A stretch of DNA of 36,511 bases from contig JAILCQ010000010.1 in NCBI GenBank assembly GCA_024679955.1, positions 79,277-115,787 of the forward strand, in the 5' to 3' direction. Under the pieces are notes generated by a model. That model was given only the letters and a program-made list of their open reading frames with translations, was not told where the DNA came from and searched no databases. This DNA comes from Bacillota bacterium. GTDB lineage: Bacteria > Bacillota > Dehalobacteriia > UBA4068. A program made the position numbers and the translations under genes. This document shows positions 8,146 to 17,092 of the stretch, one piece after another. How positions within the stretch are numbered: position 1 is the first letter of the stretch; every line of letters starts with the position of its first letter.

Positions 8146-9918
8146 ATGAATTTAGGGGAAAGCATACTGACTGCCTTGACCGGATATGCCAGTTTCCAGG
8201 AAATCTGGGACGGCTTTCTGGCCTATGTGCCGTCTTTGTTCACGGCCTTGGTGCGGATCATCCTGCCGGTGCTGGCCATTTGGCTGTTGGTGCGGACGGC
8301 CCGTTCTCTGTTCGCCGGCAAAAACGAACCGGAGATCTGGGCCTGGCTGGTCATGAACGGCGATATGAAAGTGCCGGTGAAGCATTGGGAAAACGTGATC
8401 GGCCGGGGCAGTTCTTCCGATATATTGCTTACGCTGCCCACGGTTTCCCGCAGCCATGCGGCGCTGATCCGCGACGCCGCCGGCAATTGGACTTTGACCG
8501 ATTTGGCCGGCAAACACAGTTTGCGGCTGAATGGCAAGACCGTGGAAGGCAGCGTGCCGGCCCGTTACGGGGATGTGATCTCCGTAGGCGGCGTGGAGGC
8601 GGTGCTGACGGCCCTCAGCCCGGAAGAAGCCCGGGAACAAAGCGACAGCCGCACCAAGCCGGGAAAATTGGTATCCCCGGTAAAGTCCCTGTTTATACTT
8701 TGCCTCTTCGATCTGTTATTAGGGACGGAGCTGGCCTTGAACACTGATCACAGCCAATTCCCGGTGATCGCCTTATGCTTTGTCTGGCTGCTGGCCTTGA
8801 TGTTTTTGGTATATTTGCTGTTTCGCGGTATGCGCCGCCGGGCCTATGAAATCGAGACTCTGGCCTTTTTCCTCAGCTCTTTGGGGTTGGCGGTAGCCGC
8901 CAGCGCCGGCGCCCACGCCATGGTCAAACAAACCGTGGCCGTAACCATAGGGGTGGCCGGCTTTTTGATCCTGGGCCTGCTGCTGCGCAATCTGCAATGG
9001 GTCAAGGCTTTGCGCTGGCCGGTGGCCGGGCTGGCTTTGTCCCTGTTGCTGCTGACGTTTTTGTTCGGCGAGACCATTTACGGCGCCAGAAACTGGCTGC
9101 GCATCGGTTCCGTTTCCCTGCAAGCTTCCGAATTGGTGAAGGTGGCCTTTATCTTTGCCGGGGCAGCCACCCTGGATCGCTTGTTCGCCAGGCGCAATTT
9201 GTATTCGTTTATCCTCTATGCGGCGGCTATCGTCGGCGCTTTGGCGCTGATGGGGGATTTCGGCAGCGCCTCCATATTCTTTGTGGGCTTTTTGATGATC
9301 GCCTTTTTGCGCTCCGGCGATTTGGCTACCATCGCCTTAAGCTGCGCTGGGGCCGGTTTGGCCGGTTTTCTGGCTTTGACCGTCAAGCCCTATATCGCCA
9401 ACCGTTTCCAGGCCTGGCGGCATGTGTGGGAGTACGCCTATAGCACCGGTTATCAGCAGACCCGCACCATGGTGGCCTTGGCCAGCGGCGGCTTTTTGGG
9501 CTTGGGCGCGGGCAAAGGCTGGCTGCATCATGTGGCCGCCGCCGATACCGATCTGGTATTCGGCCTGCTCAGCGAAGAATTGGGATTGCTGATCGCCTTA
9601 TCCGCGGTGGCTTCCCTGATCATCGCCGCTTTGTTCGCCGTGAAAACCGCCTATAACGCCCGTTCCACCTATTATGTGATCGCCGCCTGCGCCACCGGGG
9701 CGATCCTGGTCTTCCAGATGATGCTGAACGTTTGCGGCTCCCTGGATTTGTTGCCGCTTACCGGCGTCACCTTTCCCTTCGTTTCCAACGGCGGTTCCAG
9801 CATGATTTCCGCCTGGATGATGTTGGCTTATCTGAAAGCGGCCGATACCCGGCAAAACGCCAGTTTTGCCATACCTTTGCCTAAGTTTACCAGAAAGGCG
9901 GGCCGGAAGAATGAATAA
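8146..9918 (+). CDS. FHA domain-FtsW/RodA fusion (SEDS glycosyltransferase)
   Basis: A 590-residue fusion. One transmembrane segment (about residues 31-52) is followed by a cytoplasmic forkhead-associated domain (about 78-155) with the phosphothreonine-binding motifs GRGSSSD (86-92) and SRSHA (101-105). A multi-span SEDS domain starts near residue 185. SEDS hallmarks are MGDFGSASIFF, GLGAGKG...DTDLVFGLLSEELG and LTGVTFPFVSNGGSSM. SEDS proteins polymerise lipid II glycan strands together with a class B PBP, and here the next gene is one, overlapping by 8 bp. The FHA domain suggests control by a PASTA-type Ser/Thr kinase, which is inference. FHA proteins beside rodA/pbpA are known in Gram-positives; the single-chain fusion is less common. 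Confidence 0.9.
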   Translation: MNLGESILTALTGYASFQEIWDGFLAYVPSLFTALVRIILPVLAIWLLVRTARSLFAGKNEPEIWAWLVMNGDMKVPVKHWENVIGRGSSSDILLTLPTVSRSHAALIRDAAGNWTLTDLAGKHSLRLNGKTVEGSVPARYGDVISVGGVEAVLTALSPEEAREQSDSRTKPGKLVSPVKSLFILCLFDLLLGTELALNTDHSQFPVIALCFVWLLALMFLVYLLFRGMRRRAYEIETLAFFLSSLGLAVAASAGAHAMVKQTVAVTIGVAGFLILGLLLRNLQWVKALRWPVAGLALSLLLLTFLFGETIYGARNWLRIGSVSLQASELVKVAFIFAGAATLDRLFARRNLYSFILYAAAIVGALALMGDFGSASIFFVGFLMIAFLRSGDLATIALSCAGAGLAGFLALTVKPYIANRFQAWRHVWEYAYSTGYQQTRTMVALASGGFLGLGAGKGWLHHVAAADTDLVFGLLSEELGLLIALSAVASLIIAALFAVKTAYNARSTYYVIAACATGAILVFQMMLNVCGSLDLLPLTGVTFPFVSNGGSSMISAWMMLAYLKAADTRQNASFAIPLPKFTRKAGRKNE

Positions 9919-11260
9919 ACTGAAAAGCAGAACGGTTTCTTTATTGATATTATGCGGATTGTTTGTCCTGCTGCTGTTTACTTTTCTGTTCGATTATGAA
10001 CAAAACGGCGCGAAATGGGCGTCCTTCCCCGGCAATCCCCATGCCTACAAAGACGGCGTCCTGGCCGTCGGCACGGTGCTGGATCGCAACGGCGTCATGC
10101 TATCTACTATGGAGGACGGCCGCCGCGTCTACAATGACGACAAAACCGTACGCAAAGCCACTTTGCATGTGGTGGGGGATACCGCGGGCAATATCGCCCC
10201 ATCCGCCCAGAAGTTTTTTGCCCACCGTCTGATGGGATACAGTATGGTCAACGGCGTCTTTTCATTGCATGGCGACGGGGACAAGGTGCATCTGACCGTC
10301 GATTCCCGGTTGAACGTGTCCGCCTATCAGGCTTTGGACGGGCGCAACGGCTGCGTCGGCGTTTACGATTATAACAGCGGGGAAATCCTTTGCTTGGTCA
10401 GCTCCGGCGGCTTCGATCCCGCCGATCCGCCTTCCCCCGATACAGCGGCGGAAGGGGTGTATATCAACCGCTTTCTTTCCTCCGCCTTCACGCCGGGCTC
10501 CATTTTCAAATTGGTGACTTTGGCCGCCGCCATCGAAAACATCGACGGTTTATCGGAACGGCAGTTTACCTGCGACGGCGTGTTGACCATCGGCGATGAA
10601 AAAGTCACCTGTTCGCAAAAGCACGGCGATTTGAGCATCGGCCGGGCATTAAGCGTCTCCTGCAACTGCGTGTTCGGCCAACTGGCCATGGAATTGGGGG
10701 CGGATACGCTGACCCGGTACGCAAAACAAATGGGGCTGCTGCAGCCCTTTTCCCTGGATGGCTATGACACCGCCGCCGGCTCTATGGCGGCGGACGACGC
10801 GGATCCGGGGCAATTGGCCTGGAGCGGCATCGGCCAGGGGCAGGATCTGGTCAATCCCTGCGCCATGCTGCGGCTGATGGGCGCCATCGCCAATCATGGC
10901 CGGGCCGTATCGCCGCGTCTGATCGGCAAGACCAACGCATTGCTGGGTATACCTTCGCTTCTGCGGAAAATCCCCCACAGGCATCGCTTGTTAGCGACGG
11001 CTACCGCCGATACCCTGGCCCGGATGATGCGGGACAATGTGGTGAATTATTACGGCCAGAGCAATTTCGGCGATTTGCCCGTATGCGCCAAATCCGGTAC
11101 GGCGGAGGTGGGCGGCGCTTCGCCCCATGCCTGGTTCGTGGGCTTTGTGGCGGACGAAGCCCATCCTTTGGCCTTTGTGGTGCTGGTGGAAAACGGCGGC
11201 GGCGGCAGCGCCGTAGCCGGTAAAGTGGCCGCTACGGTGTTGCGGGCGGCCTGCCAATGA
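9911..11260 (+). CDS. Class B penicillin-binding protein (PbpA/FtsI-like transpeptidase)
   Basis: A 449-residue membrane-anchored transpeptidase that cross-links peptidoglycan. There is one N-terminal membrane anchor (about residues 8-27), a short pedestal beginning GTVLDRNGVML, and a transpeptidase domain. The domain carries the three active-site motifs: S197-x-x-K200 (in TPGSIFKLVT), S250-C251-N252 and K394-S395-G396-T397 (in CAKSGTAEVG). It is shorter than typical PBP2/FtsI and resembles the PbpA type paired with RodA. The ATG at 9911 lies inside the end of the SEDS gene; upstream in-frame starts would remove the clean anchor position. It is the likely cognate transpeptidase of the upstream FHA-SEDS protein. 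Confidence 0.9.
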   Translation: MNKLKSRTVSLLILCGLFVLLLFTFLFDYEQNGAKWASFPGNPHAYKDGVLAVGTVLDRNGVMLSTMEDGRRVYNDDKTVRKATLHVVGDTAGNIAPSAQKFFAHRLMGYSMVNGVFSLHGDGDKVHLTVDSRLNVSAYQALDGRNGCVGVYDYNSGEILCLVSSGGFDPADPPSPDTAAEGVYINRFLSSAFTPGSIFKLVTLAAAIENIDGLSERQFTCDGVLTIGDEKVTCSQKHGDLSIGRALSVSCNCVFGQLAMELGADTLTRYAKQMGLLQPFSLDGYDTAAGSMAADDADPGQLAWSGIGQGQDLVNPCAMLRLMGAIANHGRAVSPRLIGKTNALLGIPSLLRKIPHRHRLLATATADTLARMMRDNVVNYYGQSNFGDLPVCAKSGTAEVGGASPHAWFVGFVADEAHPLAFVVLVENGGGGSAVAGKVAATVLRAACQ

Positions 11261-11342
11261 AGCGGCCGCGCCGGCAGTCAGGGCATGCAGGCAAGCCAGT
11301 GACGGCTTTGGCCGGTGAATAGAGGGTTTTGCATAAAAGAAA

Positions 11343-11378
11343 AAGCCGCAGATTCTCGCAAGGGAAAATCTGCGGCTT
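11343..11378 (-). terminator. Terminator of the gltA/nfnA operon (between convergent genes)
   Basis: A perfect 12-bp stem (11343-11354 with 11367-11378; arm AAGCCGCAGATT). On the minus strand the right arm ends in CTT and runs into TTTCTTTT, a good intrinsic terminator for gltA. On the plus strand the following bases (ACTTATTTTG) are only partly T-rich, so it may weakly serve the PBP transcript too. Confidence 0.8.
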
Positions 11379-11404
11379 ACTTATTTTGTGCTGGCGACGC
11401 TTGC

Positions 11405-12817
11405 TTATTTGCTCTTGATGTAGGCGTCGATGGAAGCGGCGGCCTGTTTGCCGGCGCCCATGGCCAGAATAACGGTGGCTGCGCCGGTAACGGCGTCGCC
11501 GCCGGCGTAAACGCCCTGGCGAGAGGTGAGGGCGTCCTCGTCGACGATGATGCCGCCGTATTTGTTTACGTCCAGACCTTTGGTGGTGTTTTTGATCAGC
11601 GGATTGGGATTGGTGCCCAGGGACATGATGACGCAATCCATTTCCATGTCGAACTCGCTGCCTTTGATTTCCACGGGACGGCGGCGGCCGTTTTCATCGG
11701 GCTCGCCCAGTTCCATCTTGATGCAGCGGATGCCGGTGACCGAACCGTTTTTGGGATCCCGGGGATCGTCGGGATTATTGTAGCCCAAAATGGCAACGGG
11801 ATTGGTCAGCAGGTGGAAGATGATGCCTTCTTCTTTGGCGTGTTCCACTTCTTCGGCACGGGCGGGCAGCTCTTTTTCAGAGCGGCGGTAGACGATGGTC
11901 ACTTCCGCGCCCATACGTTTGGCGCAGCGTGCCGCGTCCATGGCCACGTTGCCGCCGCCCACCACGGCCACTTTCATGCTGTGCTTGATGGGGGTGTCGG
12001 CGCCGTCGCGATAGGCTTTCATCAGGTTGATGCGGGTGAGGAATTCGTTGGCGGAGTAAACGTCATTCAGATTCTCACCGGGGATGTTCATGAACTTGGG
12101 CAGGCCGGCGCCGGAACCGATGAAGACGGCCTCGAAGCCTTTTTCATTCATCAATTCGTCGATGGTGATGGTTTTGCCGACTACGGTGTTGGTGCAGATC
12201 TCCACGCCCAGGGCTTTCAGACCGTCCACTTCCTGCTGGACGATGGCTTTGGGCAGACGGAATTCGGGGATGCCGTAAACCAGCACGCCGCCGGCTTTGT
12301 GCAGCGCCTCGAAAATGGTGACTTCATAACCCAGCTTGGCCAGGTCGCCGGCGCAGGTGAGCCCTGCGGGGCCGGAACCGATGACGGCTACCTTATGTCC
12401 GTTGGAGGCGGGCTTGACAGGCGCCGCGGTGGCATGGGAGTTATGCCAGTCGGCTACGAAACGTTCCAAACGGCCGATGGCCACGGGTTCGCCTTTGGCG
12501 CCCCGGACGCAGTACTGTTCGCATTGGCTTTCCTGGGGGCAGACGCGGCCGCAGACGGCGGGCAGATTGGAGGTGCGGTGTATCACTTCATAAGCGCCTT
12601 CAAAATCGCCTTCGGCGACCTTGGAGATGAAAGCGGGAATATCGATCTGTACGGGGCAGCCTTTTTTGCAGGGCATTTTCGGGCAGCCCAGGCAGCGGGT
12701 GGCCTCTTCCATGGCCATTTCCTTGGTATAGCCCAACGCCACCTCGTTAAAGTTGTGGCTGCGGACCTCCGGGTCCTGGGCGGGCATGGCGTGGCGGGGC
12801 ATTTTCATATCAGCCAT
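11405..12817 (-). CDS. gltA: NADPH-dependent glutamate synthase small-chain-like / NfnB-SudA flavoprotein
   Basis: A 470-residue FAD/NADPH/Fe-S oxidoreductase subunit. The N-terminal ferredoxin-like part has two cysteine clusters, C42-x2-C45-x4-C50-x3-C54 and C89-x3-C93-x5-C99-x3-C103, expected to bind [4Fe-4S] clusters. An FAD GxGxxG site (VAVIGSGPAGL, about 144-153) and an NADPH GxGxxA site (VAVVGGGNVAMDAARCAKRMGA, about 285) follow. Length and order match the SudA/NfnB type better than true GltD of a GltBD pair, since no gltB is present. The start at ATG 12817 has AGGAGG 9 bases upstream and leaves 1 base after the stop of the partner gene. The in-frame extension upstream overlaps the partner and is not used. 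Confidence 0.92.
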   Translation of the reverse strand: MADMKMPRHAMPAQDPEVRSHNFNEVALGYTKEMAMEEATRCLGCPKMPCKKGCPVQIDIPAFISKVAEGDFEGAYEVIHRTSNLPAVCGRVCPQESQCEQYCVRGAKGEPVAIGRLERFVADWHNSHATAAPVKPASNGHKVAVIGSGPAGLTCAGDLAKLGYEVTIFEALHKAGGVLVYGIPEFRLPKAIVQQEVDGLKALGVEICTNTVVGKTITIDELMNEKGFEAVFIGSGAGLPKFMNIPGENLNDVYSANEFLTRINLMKAYRDGADTPIKHSMKVAVVGGGNVAMDAARCAKRMGAEVTIVYRRSEKELPARAEEVEHAKEEGIIFHLLTNPVAILGYNNPDDPRDPKNGSVTGIRCIKMELGEPDENGRRRPVEIKGSEFDMEMDCVIMSLGTNPNPLIKNTTKGLDVNKYGGIIVDEDALTSRQGVYAGGDAVTGAATVILAMGAGKQAAASIDAYIKSK

Positions 12818-12818
12818 G

Positions 12819-13667
12819 TTATTTGACCTCCTTTTTAAACAGATTGCAGGCCTCTTCATAAGCTTTGCGCTCGAAATCTTTATAGATCGCGCCGCGGGAA
12901 ATCGCTTCGTCAAAGTCCACCTGGAAACCGTCGAAGTCGGGGCCGTCCACGCAGGCGAACTTGGTTTTGCCGCCTACCGTCAGGCGGCAGCCGCCGCACA
13001 TGCCGGTGCCGTCGATCATGATGGGGTTCATGGAGACCACGGTTTTAATGTTGTATTTTTTGGTGATTTCGCAGACGAATTTCATCATCAGCAAGGGGCC
13101 GATGGCGATGACTTCGTCATACTGATTGCCGGCCTGGATCAGTTCTTCCAGCGCCTTGGTCACCAGACCCTTTTCGCCGTAGGAGCCGTCGTCGGTCATG
13201 ACTTTGATCTGGTCGGAACAGGCCCGGAACTCATCTTCCAGAATCACAATATCTTTGCTGCGGAAGCCGATGATGGAATGAACCTCGCAGCCTTCGGCAT
13301 GGAGCTTCTGGGCTGCAGGCAACGCAATAGCGCAGCCTACGCCGCCGCCCACCACGGCGACCTTTTTCAAGCCCTCGGTCTCGGTGGCGTTGCCCAGAGG
13401 ACCCACAAAGTCCTGCAGGTATTCGCCTTCGTTTTTGGCGTTGAGCTTGACGGTGGTAGCGCCCACCACCTGGAAGATGATGGTCACCAGACCTTTTTCC
13501 CGGTCATACCCTGCAACGGTCAGGGGGATGCGCTCGCCTTCTTCGTCTACACGGAGGATGATGAACTGACCCGGTTCGGCTTTTTGCGCCACCATGGGGG
13601 CCTCAATGTCCATCAGCGTGACGGTAGCGTTGAGAGGCTTTTTTCTCGCGATACGATACATAAGCAT
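12819..13667 (-). CDS. Ferredoxin-NADP reductase-like subunit (SudB/NfnA)
   Basis: A 282-residue FAD/NAD-binding subunit of the sulfide dehydrogenase/dihydroorotate-dehydrogenase electron-transfer type. An N-terminal FAD-binding barrel (GQFIILRVDEEGERIPLT) is followed by a nucleotide-binding domain (VAVVGGGVGCAIALPAAQKL). A C-terminal [2Fe-2S] site has GTGMCGGCRLTV...FACVDGPDFDG. With the adjacent gltA-like subunit it forms a heterodimer homologous to NfnAB, which exchanges electrons between ferredoxin, NADH and NADPH. Whether it truly bifurcates cannot be told from sequence. Two ATGs (13667 and 13661) are possible; the first is nearer the ideal distance from GGAAGG. Confidence 0.9.
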   Translation of the reverse strand: MLMYRIARKKPLNATVTLMDIEAPMVAQKAEPGQFIILRVDEEGERIPLTVAGYDREKGLVTIIFQVVGATTVKLNAKNEGEYLQDFVGPLGNATETEGLKKVAVVGGGVGCAIALPAAQKLHAEGCEVHSIIGFRSKDIVILEDEFRACSDQIKVMTDDGSYGEKGLVTKALEELIQAGNQYDEVIAIGPLLMMKFVCEITKKYNIKTVVSMNPIMIDGTGMCGGCRLTVGGKTKFACVDGPDFDGFQVDFDEAISRGAIYKDFERKAYEEACNLFKKEVK

Positions 13668-13731
13668 ACCAATCCTTCCTGAGAGAATTATTTAAAAAAT
13701 TTGTTGTCAATGGTTCTGGACACACAAAAAA

Positions 13732-13760
13732 ATTATAGCACCATCAGCCCGGAAGGTCAA
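13732..13760 (-). promoter_or_regulatory. Sigma-A promoter of the nfnA-gltA operon
   Basis: On the minus strand, TTGACC (13760-13755), 17-bp spacer, TATAAT (13737-13732). This near-consensus promoter should start transcription near 13725, giving a leader of about 58 nt before the start at 13667. Confidence 0.8.
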
Positions 13761-14140
13761 GCAGCCGGAGACAGTTTGACAAAATCGTCGAAAACCGCCG
13801 CAAAAGCAAATTCCTTGGCGTTTTTGCCGGAAACAGCCAAGCAGAACGGTTTTTCACCCGGCTTTCGCCCCGGCCCCACATCTTTTTTGCCGCGGTATTT
13901 TTGTGATTTTCTGTGATTTTGTCCGCCAAACCATAGGATTTTTCTTTGCTTTCGCGAATTAAATAAATAGCACAAAGGTGTGCTGCGCCACGCGGCGGGA
14001 ATAAAGCGGCGGCAGGGATGTAAAAATAGTATAAACAACCATATCCAGCGGCGGAACGGTTCCGGTCGCGTCGACGCCGGCGGTGAAAGGTCTAGCGGAA
14101 CGGCTTCCGGCTGCAGCAAACCAGGCAGGAGGAAAAAGCC
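13761..14140. other. Intergenic region upstream of ptb
   Basis: About 380 bp with no credible gene. It should hold the ptb-buk promoter, but I do not find a convincing -35/-10 pair. Visible are two direct copies of TGTGATTTT one base apart (13902-13910 and 13912-13920), a small perfect hairpin AGCACA-N4-TGTGCT near 13970-13985, and a TATAAA at about 14030 without a good -35. The direct repeats are a possible activator site. Confidence 0.4.
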
Positions 14141-15067
14141 ATGGTATATCAAACGTTTGAGCAGGCGGCTTCGGCTTTGCGTGCATGCCGGGGCCAGCGG
14201 GTGGCGGCGGTGGCGGCCGCCGGTCACAGTTCGGTATTGCAGGCGGTCATCCAGGCCAAACGGCAAGGCGTCAGCGAGGCGATCCTCATTGGCAATGCGG
14301 CGGCGATCAAACGGGAGCTGGCGGCTTTGGGCGGGGACAGGGGCGATTACGATATCGTCAACGTCCCGGACCGGCGGCAGGCCGGTGAGAAAGCGGTGCA
14401 GCTGGCCAAGGAAGGACATGCAAATTATTTGATGAAAGGTATGATGGAAACCCGGGATATTTTGCGGCCATTGGTAAAAAAAGAAAACGGCATGAATACG
14501 GGGCGGATCATGTCCCATTTGGGATTCAATCAATTGCCCGATTATCATAAACTGATCGTCAACACCGACGGCGGTATGGTGATTTCCCCCAGCCTGCAGG
14601 AAAAAAAGGGCATCATCGAAAACGCCGTGGCCGCCTTTCACGCTTTGGGCTATGTTTCGCCGAAAGCGGCGGTGCTGGCCGGGGTGGAAAAAGTAAATCC
14701 CCGGATGCAGGAGACGGTGGACGCCGCCGCTTTGGAGCAGATGAACCGCCGGGGGGAGATCAGCGGCTGCATCGTCCGGGGGCCGCTGTCCTACGATGTG
14801 GCCATGAGCGCCCGCCTGGCCCGGGAAAAAGGCTGTTCCTGCCCGGACGCGGGGGATTTTGACATTTTGGTGGCTCCCAATCTGGCGGCCGGCAATATCC
14901 TGGGCAAATGCTGGAGCTGCAGCGCCGGCGCGATCATGGGCGGCATGGTGGTGGGGGCGAAAGTCCCGGTGATCCTCACTTCCCGCGGGGCCAGCGCCCA
15001 GGAAAAATACTATGCCATCGTCATTACGGCTTTGGTGGCCATGGGTATGGAGAAACAATATGAATGA
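14141..15067 (+). CDS. ptb: Phosphate butyryltransferase
   Basis: Converts butyryl-CoA and phosphate to butyryl phosphate and CoA (308 residues, phosphate acetyl/butyryltransferase fold). Family features include an N-terminal segment ending in ILIGNAAAIKREL, the central ANYLMKGMMETRDILRPLV, SHLGFNQLPDYHKLIVNTDGGMVISP and a C-terminal DILVAPNLAAGNILGKCWSC...GAKVPVILTSRGAS. An excellent AGGAGG (about 14128-14133) precedes the ATG. It overlaps buk, the next enzyme of the pathway. That makes butyrate production, or butyrate/branched-chain acid exchange, likely. The rest of the butyryl-CoA pathway is not in the window. Confidence 0.93.
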   Translation: MVYQTFEQAASALRACRGQRVAAVAAAGHSSVLQAVIQAKRQGVSEAILIGNAAAIKRELAALGGDRGDYDIVNVPDRRQAGEKAVQLAKEGHANYLMKGMMETRDILRPLVKKENGMNTGRIMSHLGFNQLPDYHKLIVNTDGGMVISPSLQEKKGIIENAVAAFHALGYVSPKAAVLAGVEKVNPRMQETVDAAALEQMNRRGEISGCIVRGPLSYDVAMSARLAREKGCSCPDAGDFDILVAPNLAAGNILGKCWSCSAGAIMGGMVVGAKVPVILTSRGASAQEKYYAIVITALVAMGMEKQYE

Positions 15068-16142
15068 TAAAGCGCATAAAAAAGATAAACTATTGATTGT
15101 AAACCCCGGCTCCGCATCGACAAAAATCGCCCTATATACCAGGCAGGGCCCGTTATGGCAGGAGGAGATTCTCCACGACCGGCAAACCCTGAACGGCCTG
15201 ACGTCCATAGAGGAGCAATTGCCCCTGCGTTTGCAGGTGGTGGAGGCGGTTTTGCAGGATAAAGCCCTGAACCGGCAGGAATTGGCGGGCACGGTGGGCC
15301 GTGGCGGCGCTTTGCCCCATGCCCGGGCCGGGGCCTATGAAGTGGATCAAAAAATACTGACGGCTTTGGCCCGATATCCCGTCACCCCCCACGCCTCCAA
15401 TTTGGGCGCGGCTCTGGCGTATGCGGTGGCCCATCCGTTGGGTATTCCCGCCTATATTTATGATCCGGTCACCGTGGATGAGATGATCGACGTGGTACGG
15501 ATCACCGGCTTGCGGGAGATCCGTCGCCGCGGCCAGGGGCACAATCTGAATATGCGCGCTACAGCCCTGCGCTATTGCCGGGAGCGGCAGCTGGATTACC
15601 GGCAAACCGATCTGATCGTGGCCCATCTGGGCAGCGGCATTACCCTGAGCCTGCACAGCCAGGGGCGCATCGTGGATATGATCACCGATTCGGAAGGGCC
15701 GTTTTCCCCGGAACGGGCCGGGGCTTTGCCCACCTATCCGCTGCTGGACATCATCCGGGAGCGGCCGGAACGCTTGCCGGCCCTGCAAAAGCGCCTGCGG
15801 CAGCAGGGCGGCCTGGCGGATCTGCTGGGGGAAACCGACCTGCGCCGGGTGGAGGAGAGAATGGCGGCGGGAGATCGGGAAGCGTCCACGGTGTATCAGG
15901 CCATGGCCCTGGCCGTGGCCAAATCCATCGCCGCTTTGGCCGTGGTGGTGAACGGCCGGATAGATTCCATCCTGCTCACCGGCGGCATGGCCAAATCGGC
16001 GCAGTTTTGCCGGTGCGTGGCCCAAAGGGTGTCGTTTATCGCGCCGGTAACGGTCATGCCCGGTGAAAACGAAATGCAGGCTTTGGCCCAAGGGGGTTGG
16101 CGAGTGATCGACGGCCTGGAAAAAACCAATCCTTACGATTAG
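15060..16142 (+). CDS. buk: Butyrate kinase
   Basis: Transfers phosphate from butyryl phosphate to ADP, making ATP and butyrate (360 residues, ASKHA acetokinase fold). Signatures are NPGSASTKIALY at the N-terminus, GRGGALPHARAGAYEV, VAHLGSGITLSLHSQGRIVDM, DSEGPFSPERAG and LLTGGMAKSA. The start at ATG 15060 overlaps the ptb stop by 8 bp and has GGAG about 8 bases before; an earlier in-frame ATG at 15012 would put 16 extra residues before the conserved start. Paired with ptb it gives the classical ptb-buk operon. Branched-chain acyl substrates remain possible. Confidence 0.93.
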   Translation: MNDKAHKKDKLLIVNPGSASTKIALYTRQGPLWQEEILHDRQTLNGLTSIEEQLPLRLQVVEAVLQDKALNRQELAGTVGRGGALPHARAGAYEVDQKILTALARYPVTPHASNLGAALAYAVAHPLGIPAYIYDPVTVDEMIDVVRITGLREIRRRGQGHNLNMRATALRYCRERQLDYRQTDLIVAHLGSGITLSLHSQGRIVDMITDSEGPFSPERAGALPTYPLLDIIRERPERLPALQKRLRQQGGLADLLGETDLRRVEERMAAGDREASTVYQAMALAVAKSIAALAVVVNGRIDSILLTGGMAKSAQFCRCVAQRVSFIAPVTVMPGENEMQALAQGGWRVIDGLEKTNPYD

Positions 16143-16238
16143 CGGCGAGGGGCTTGCGCCGCATATCCCGTCCGCCGCCGCATTGGATCGTATCCTGTGA
16201 GAAGCGGACAAAACGGTGTCATAGCCATGCAAAAAACT

Positions 16239-16268
16239 TTGACAAGGCAAAGCGGCCTATTCTATACT
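16239..16268 (+). promoter_or_regulatory. Sigma-A promoter of the AIM24-family gene
   Basis: TTGACA (16239-16244), 18-bp spacer, TATACT (16263-16268). It predicts a 5' leader of about 140 nt before the ATG at 16415. I see no named riboswitch in that leader. Confidence 0.7.
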
Positions 16269-16414
16269 TATATATGAAACGGACTCGAATACGTCTATGC
16301 TTTTTACCGTCCCAGATAGGATTGCAAGCCCAAACGCTGCGAAAATAGGTTGTTGCCGTAGCTATGGACGCATGATTGCGGTGTTTTAGAAAAAGAAAAA
16401 CGGAGGTATTGGTT

Positions 16415-17092
16415 ATGCAATACGAAATCATCGGCGGACAGCTTCCTGCTGTAAGATGCATTCTTGCCGCAGGCGAAACCATGATCACGGAAAAAGGCTC
16501 CATGTGCTGGATGACGCCCAATATGAAAATGGAGACCAGCACAAACGGCGGCCTGGGCAAGGCTTTGGGCAGAATGCTGTCCAAGGAATCCATGTTCCAA
16601 AACCGGTATACCGCCCAGGGCGGGGAAGGGGAAATCACCTTTGCCTCCAGCTTTCCGGGCTCTATTTTGGCTGTGGAGATCAGCCCGGGCCATGAAATGG
16701 TGGTGCAAAAATCCGCTTTCCTGGCCAGCGAAACCACGGTAGAGCTTTCCGTTGCCTTTCAGAAAAAGCTGGGCTCGGGATTCTTTGGCGGGGAAGGCTT
16801 TATCATGCAAAAGCTTAGCGGCAGCGGCATTGCCTTTATCGAGGTAGACGGCTTTGCTGTAGAGTATGAGCTGCAAGCCGGCCAGCAAATGATCGTGGAC
16901 ACGGGCTATCTTGCCATGATGACCGCCGGCTGCCGGATGGAGGTGCAAACCGTTCCGGGCGTGAAAAATGCGCTCTTTGGCGGCGAGGGGCTTTTCAATA
17001 CGGTGATCACGGGACCGGGCAAAATCGTCTTGCAAACCATGCCCATTTCCGCCGTAGCCGGCAATATCATACCGTTTATTCCCTCAAAGTGA
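16415..17092 (+). CDS. AIM24 / TIGR00266 family protein
   Basis: A 225-residue protein of the AIM24 family (TIGR00266), a beta-rich TRAP-like fold with unknown bacterial function; the yeast namesake is mitochondrial. Family stretches include GETMITEKGSMCWM, MSKESMFQNRYTA, ASSFPGSILAVEI, GFFGGEGFIMQKLSG and NALFGGEGLFNTVITGPG. The ATG at 16415 has GGAGG (16402-16406) 8 bases before it; an in-frame ATG at 16376 lacks one. The gene is monocistronic with its own promoter. A CCCTGGGG stretch followed by T6 just after the stop may be a weak terminator. Confidence 0.88.
   Translation: MQYEIIGGQLPAVRCILAAGETMITEKGSMCWMTPNMKMETSTNGGLGKALGRMLSKESMFQNRYTAQGGEGEITFASSFPGSILAVEISPGHEMVVQKSAFLASETTVELSVAFQKKLGSGFFGGEGFIMQKLSGSGIAFIEVDGFAVEYELQAGQQMIVDTGYLAMMTAGCRMEVQTVPGVKNALFGGEGLFNTVITGPGKIVLQTMPISAVAGNIIPFIPSK

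Noticed and set aside
11315-12826. A 503-codon plus-strand frame opposite the gltA-like gene
   Set aside because: Antisense to a protein with complete Fe-S, FAD and NADPH motifs.
13757-15292. A 511-codon minus-strand frame opposite ptb and the intergenic region
   Set aside because: Antisense to ptb, without motifs; the plus-strand gene has an AGGAGG site and full family match.
16143-16165. GCGGCG/CGCCGC hairpin after buk as a terminator
   Set aside because: A six-pair stem with a nine-base loop and no T-run is too weak.
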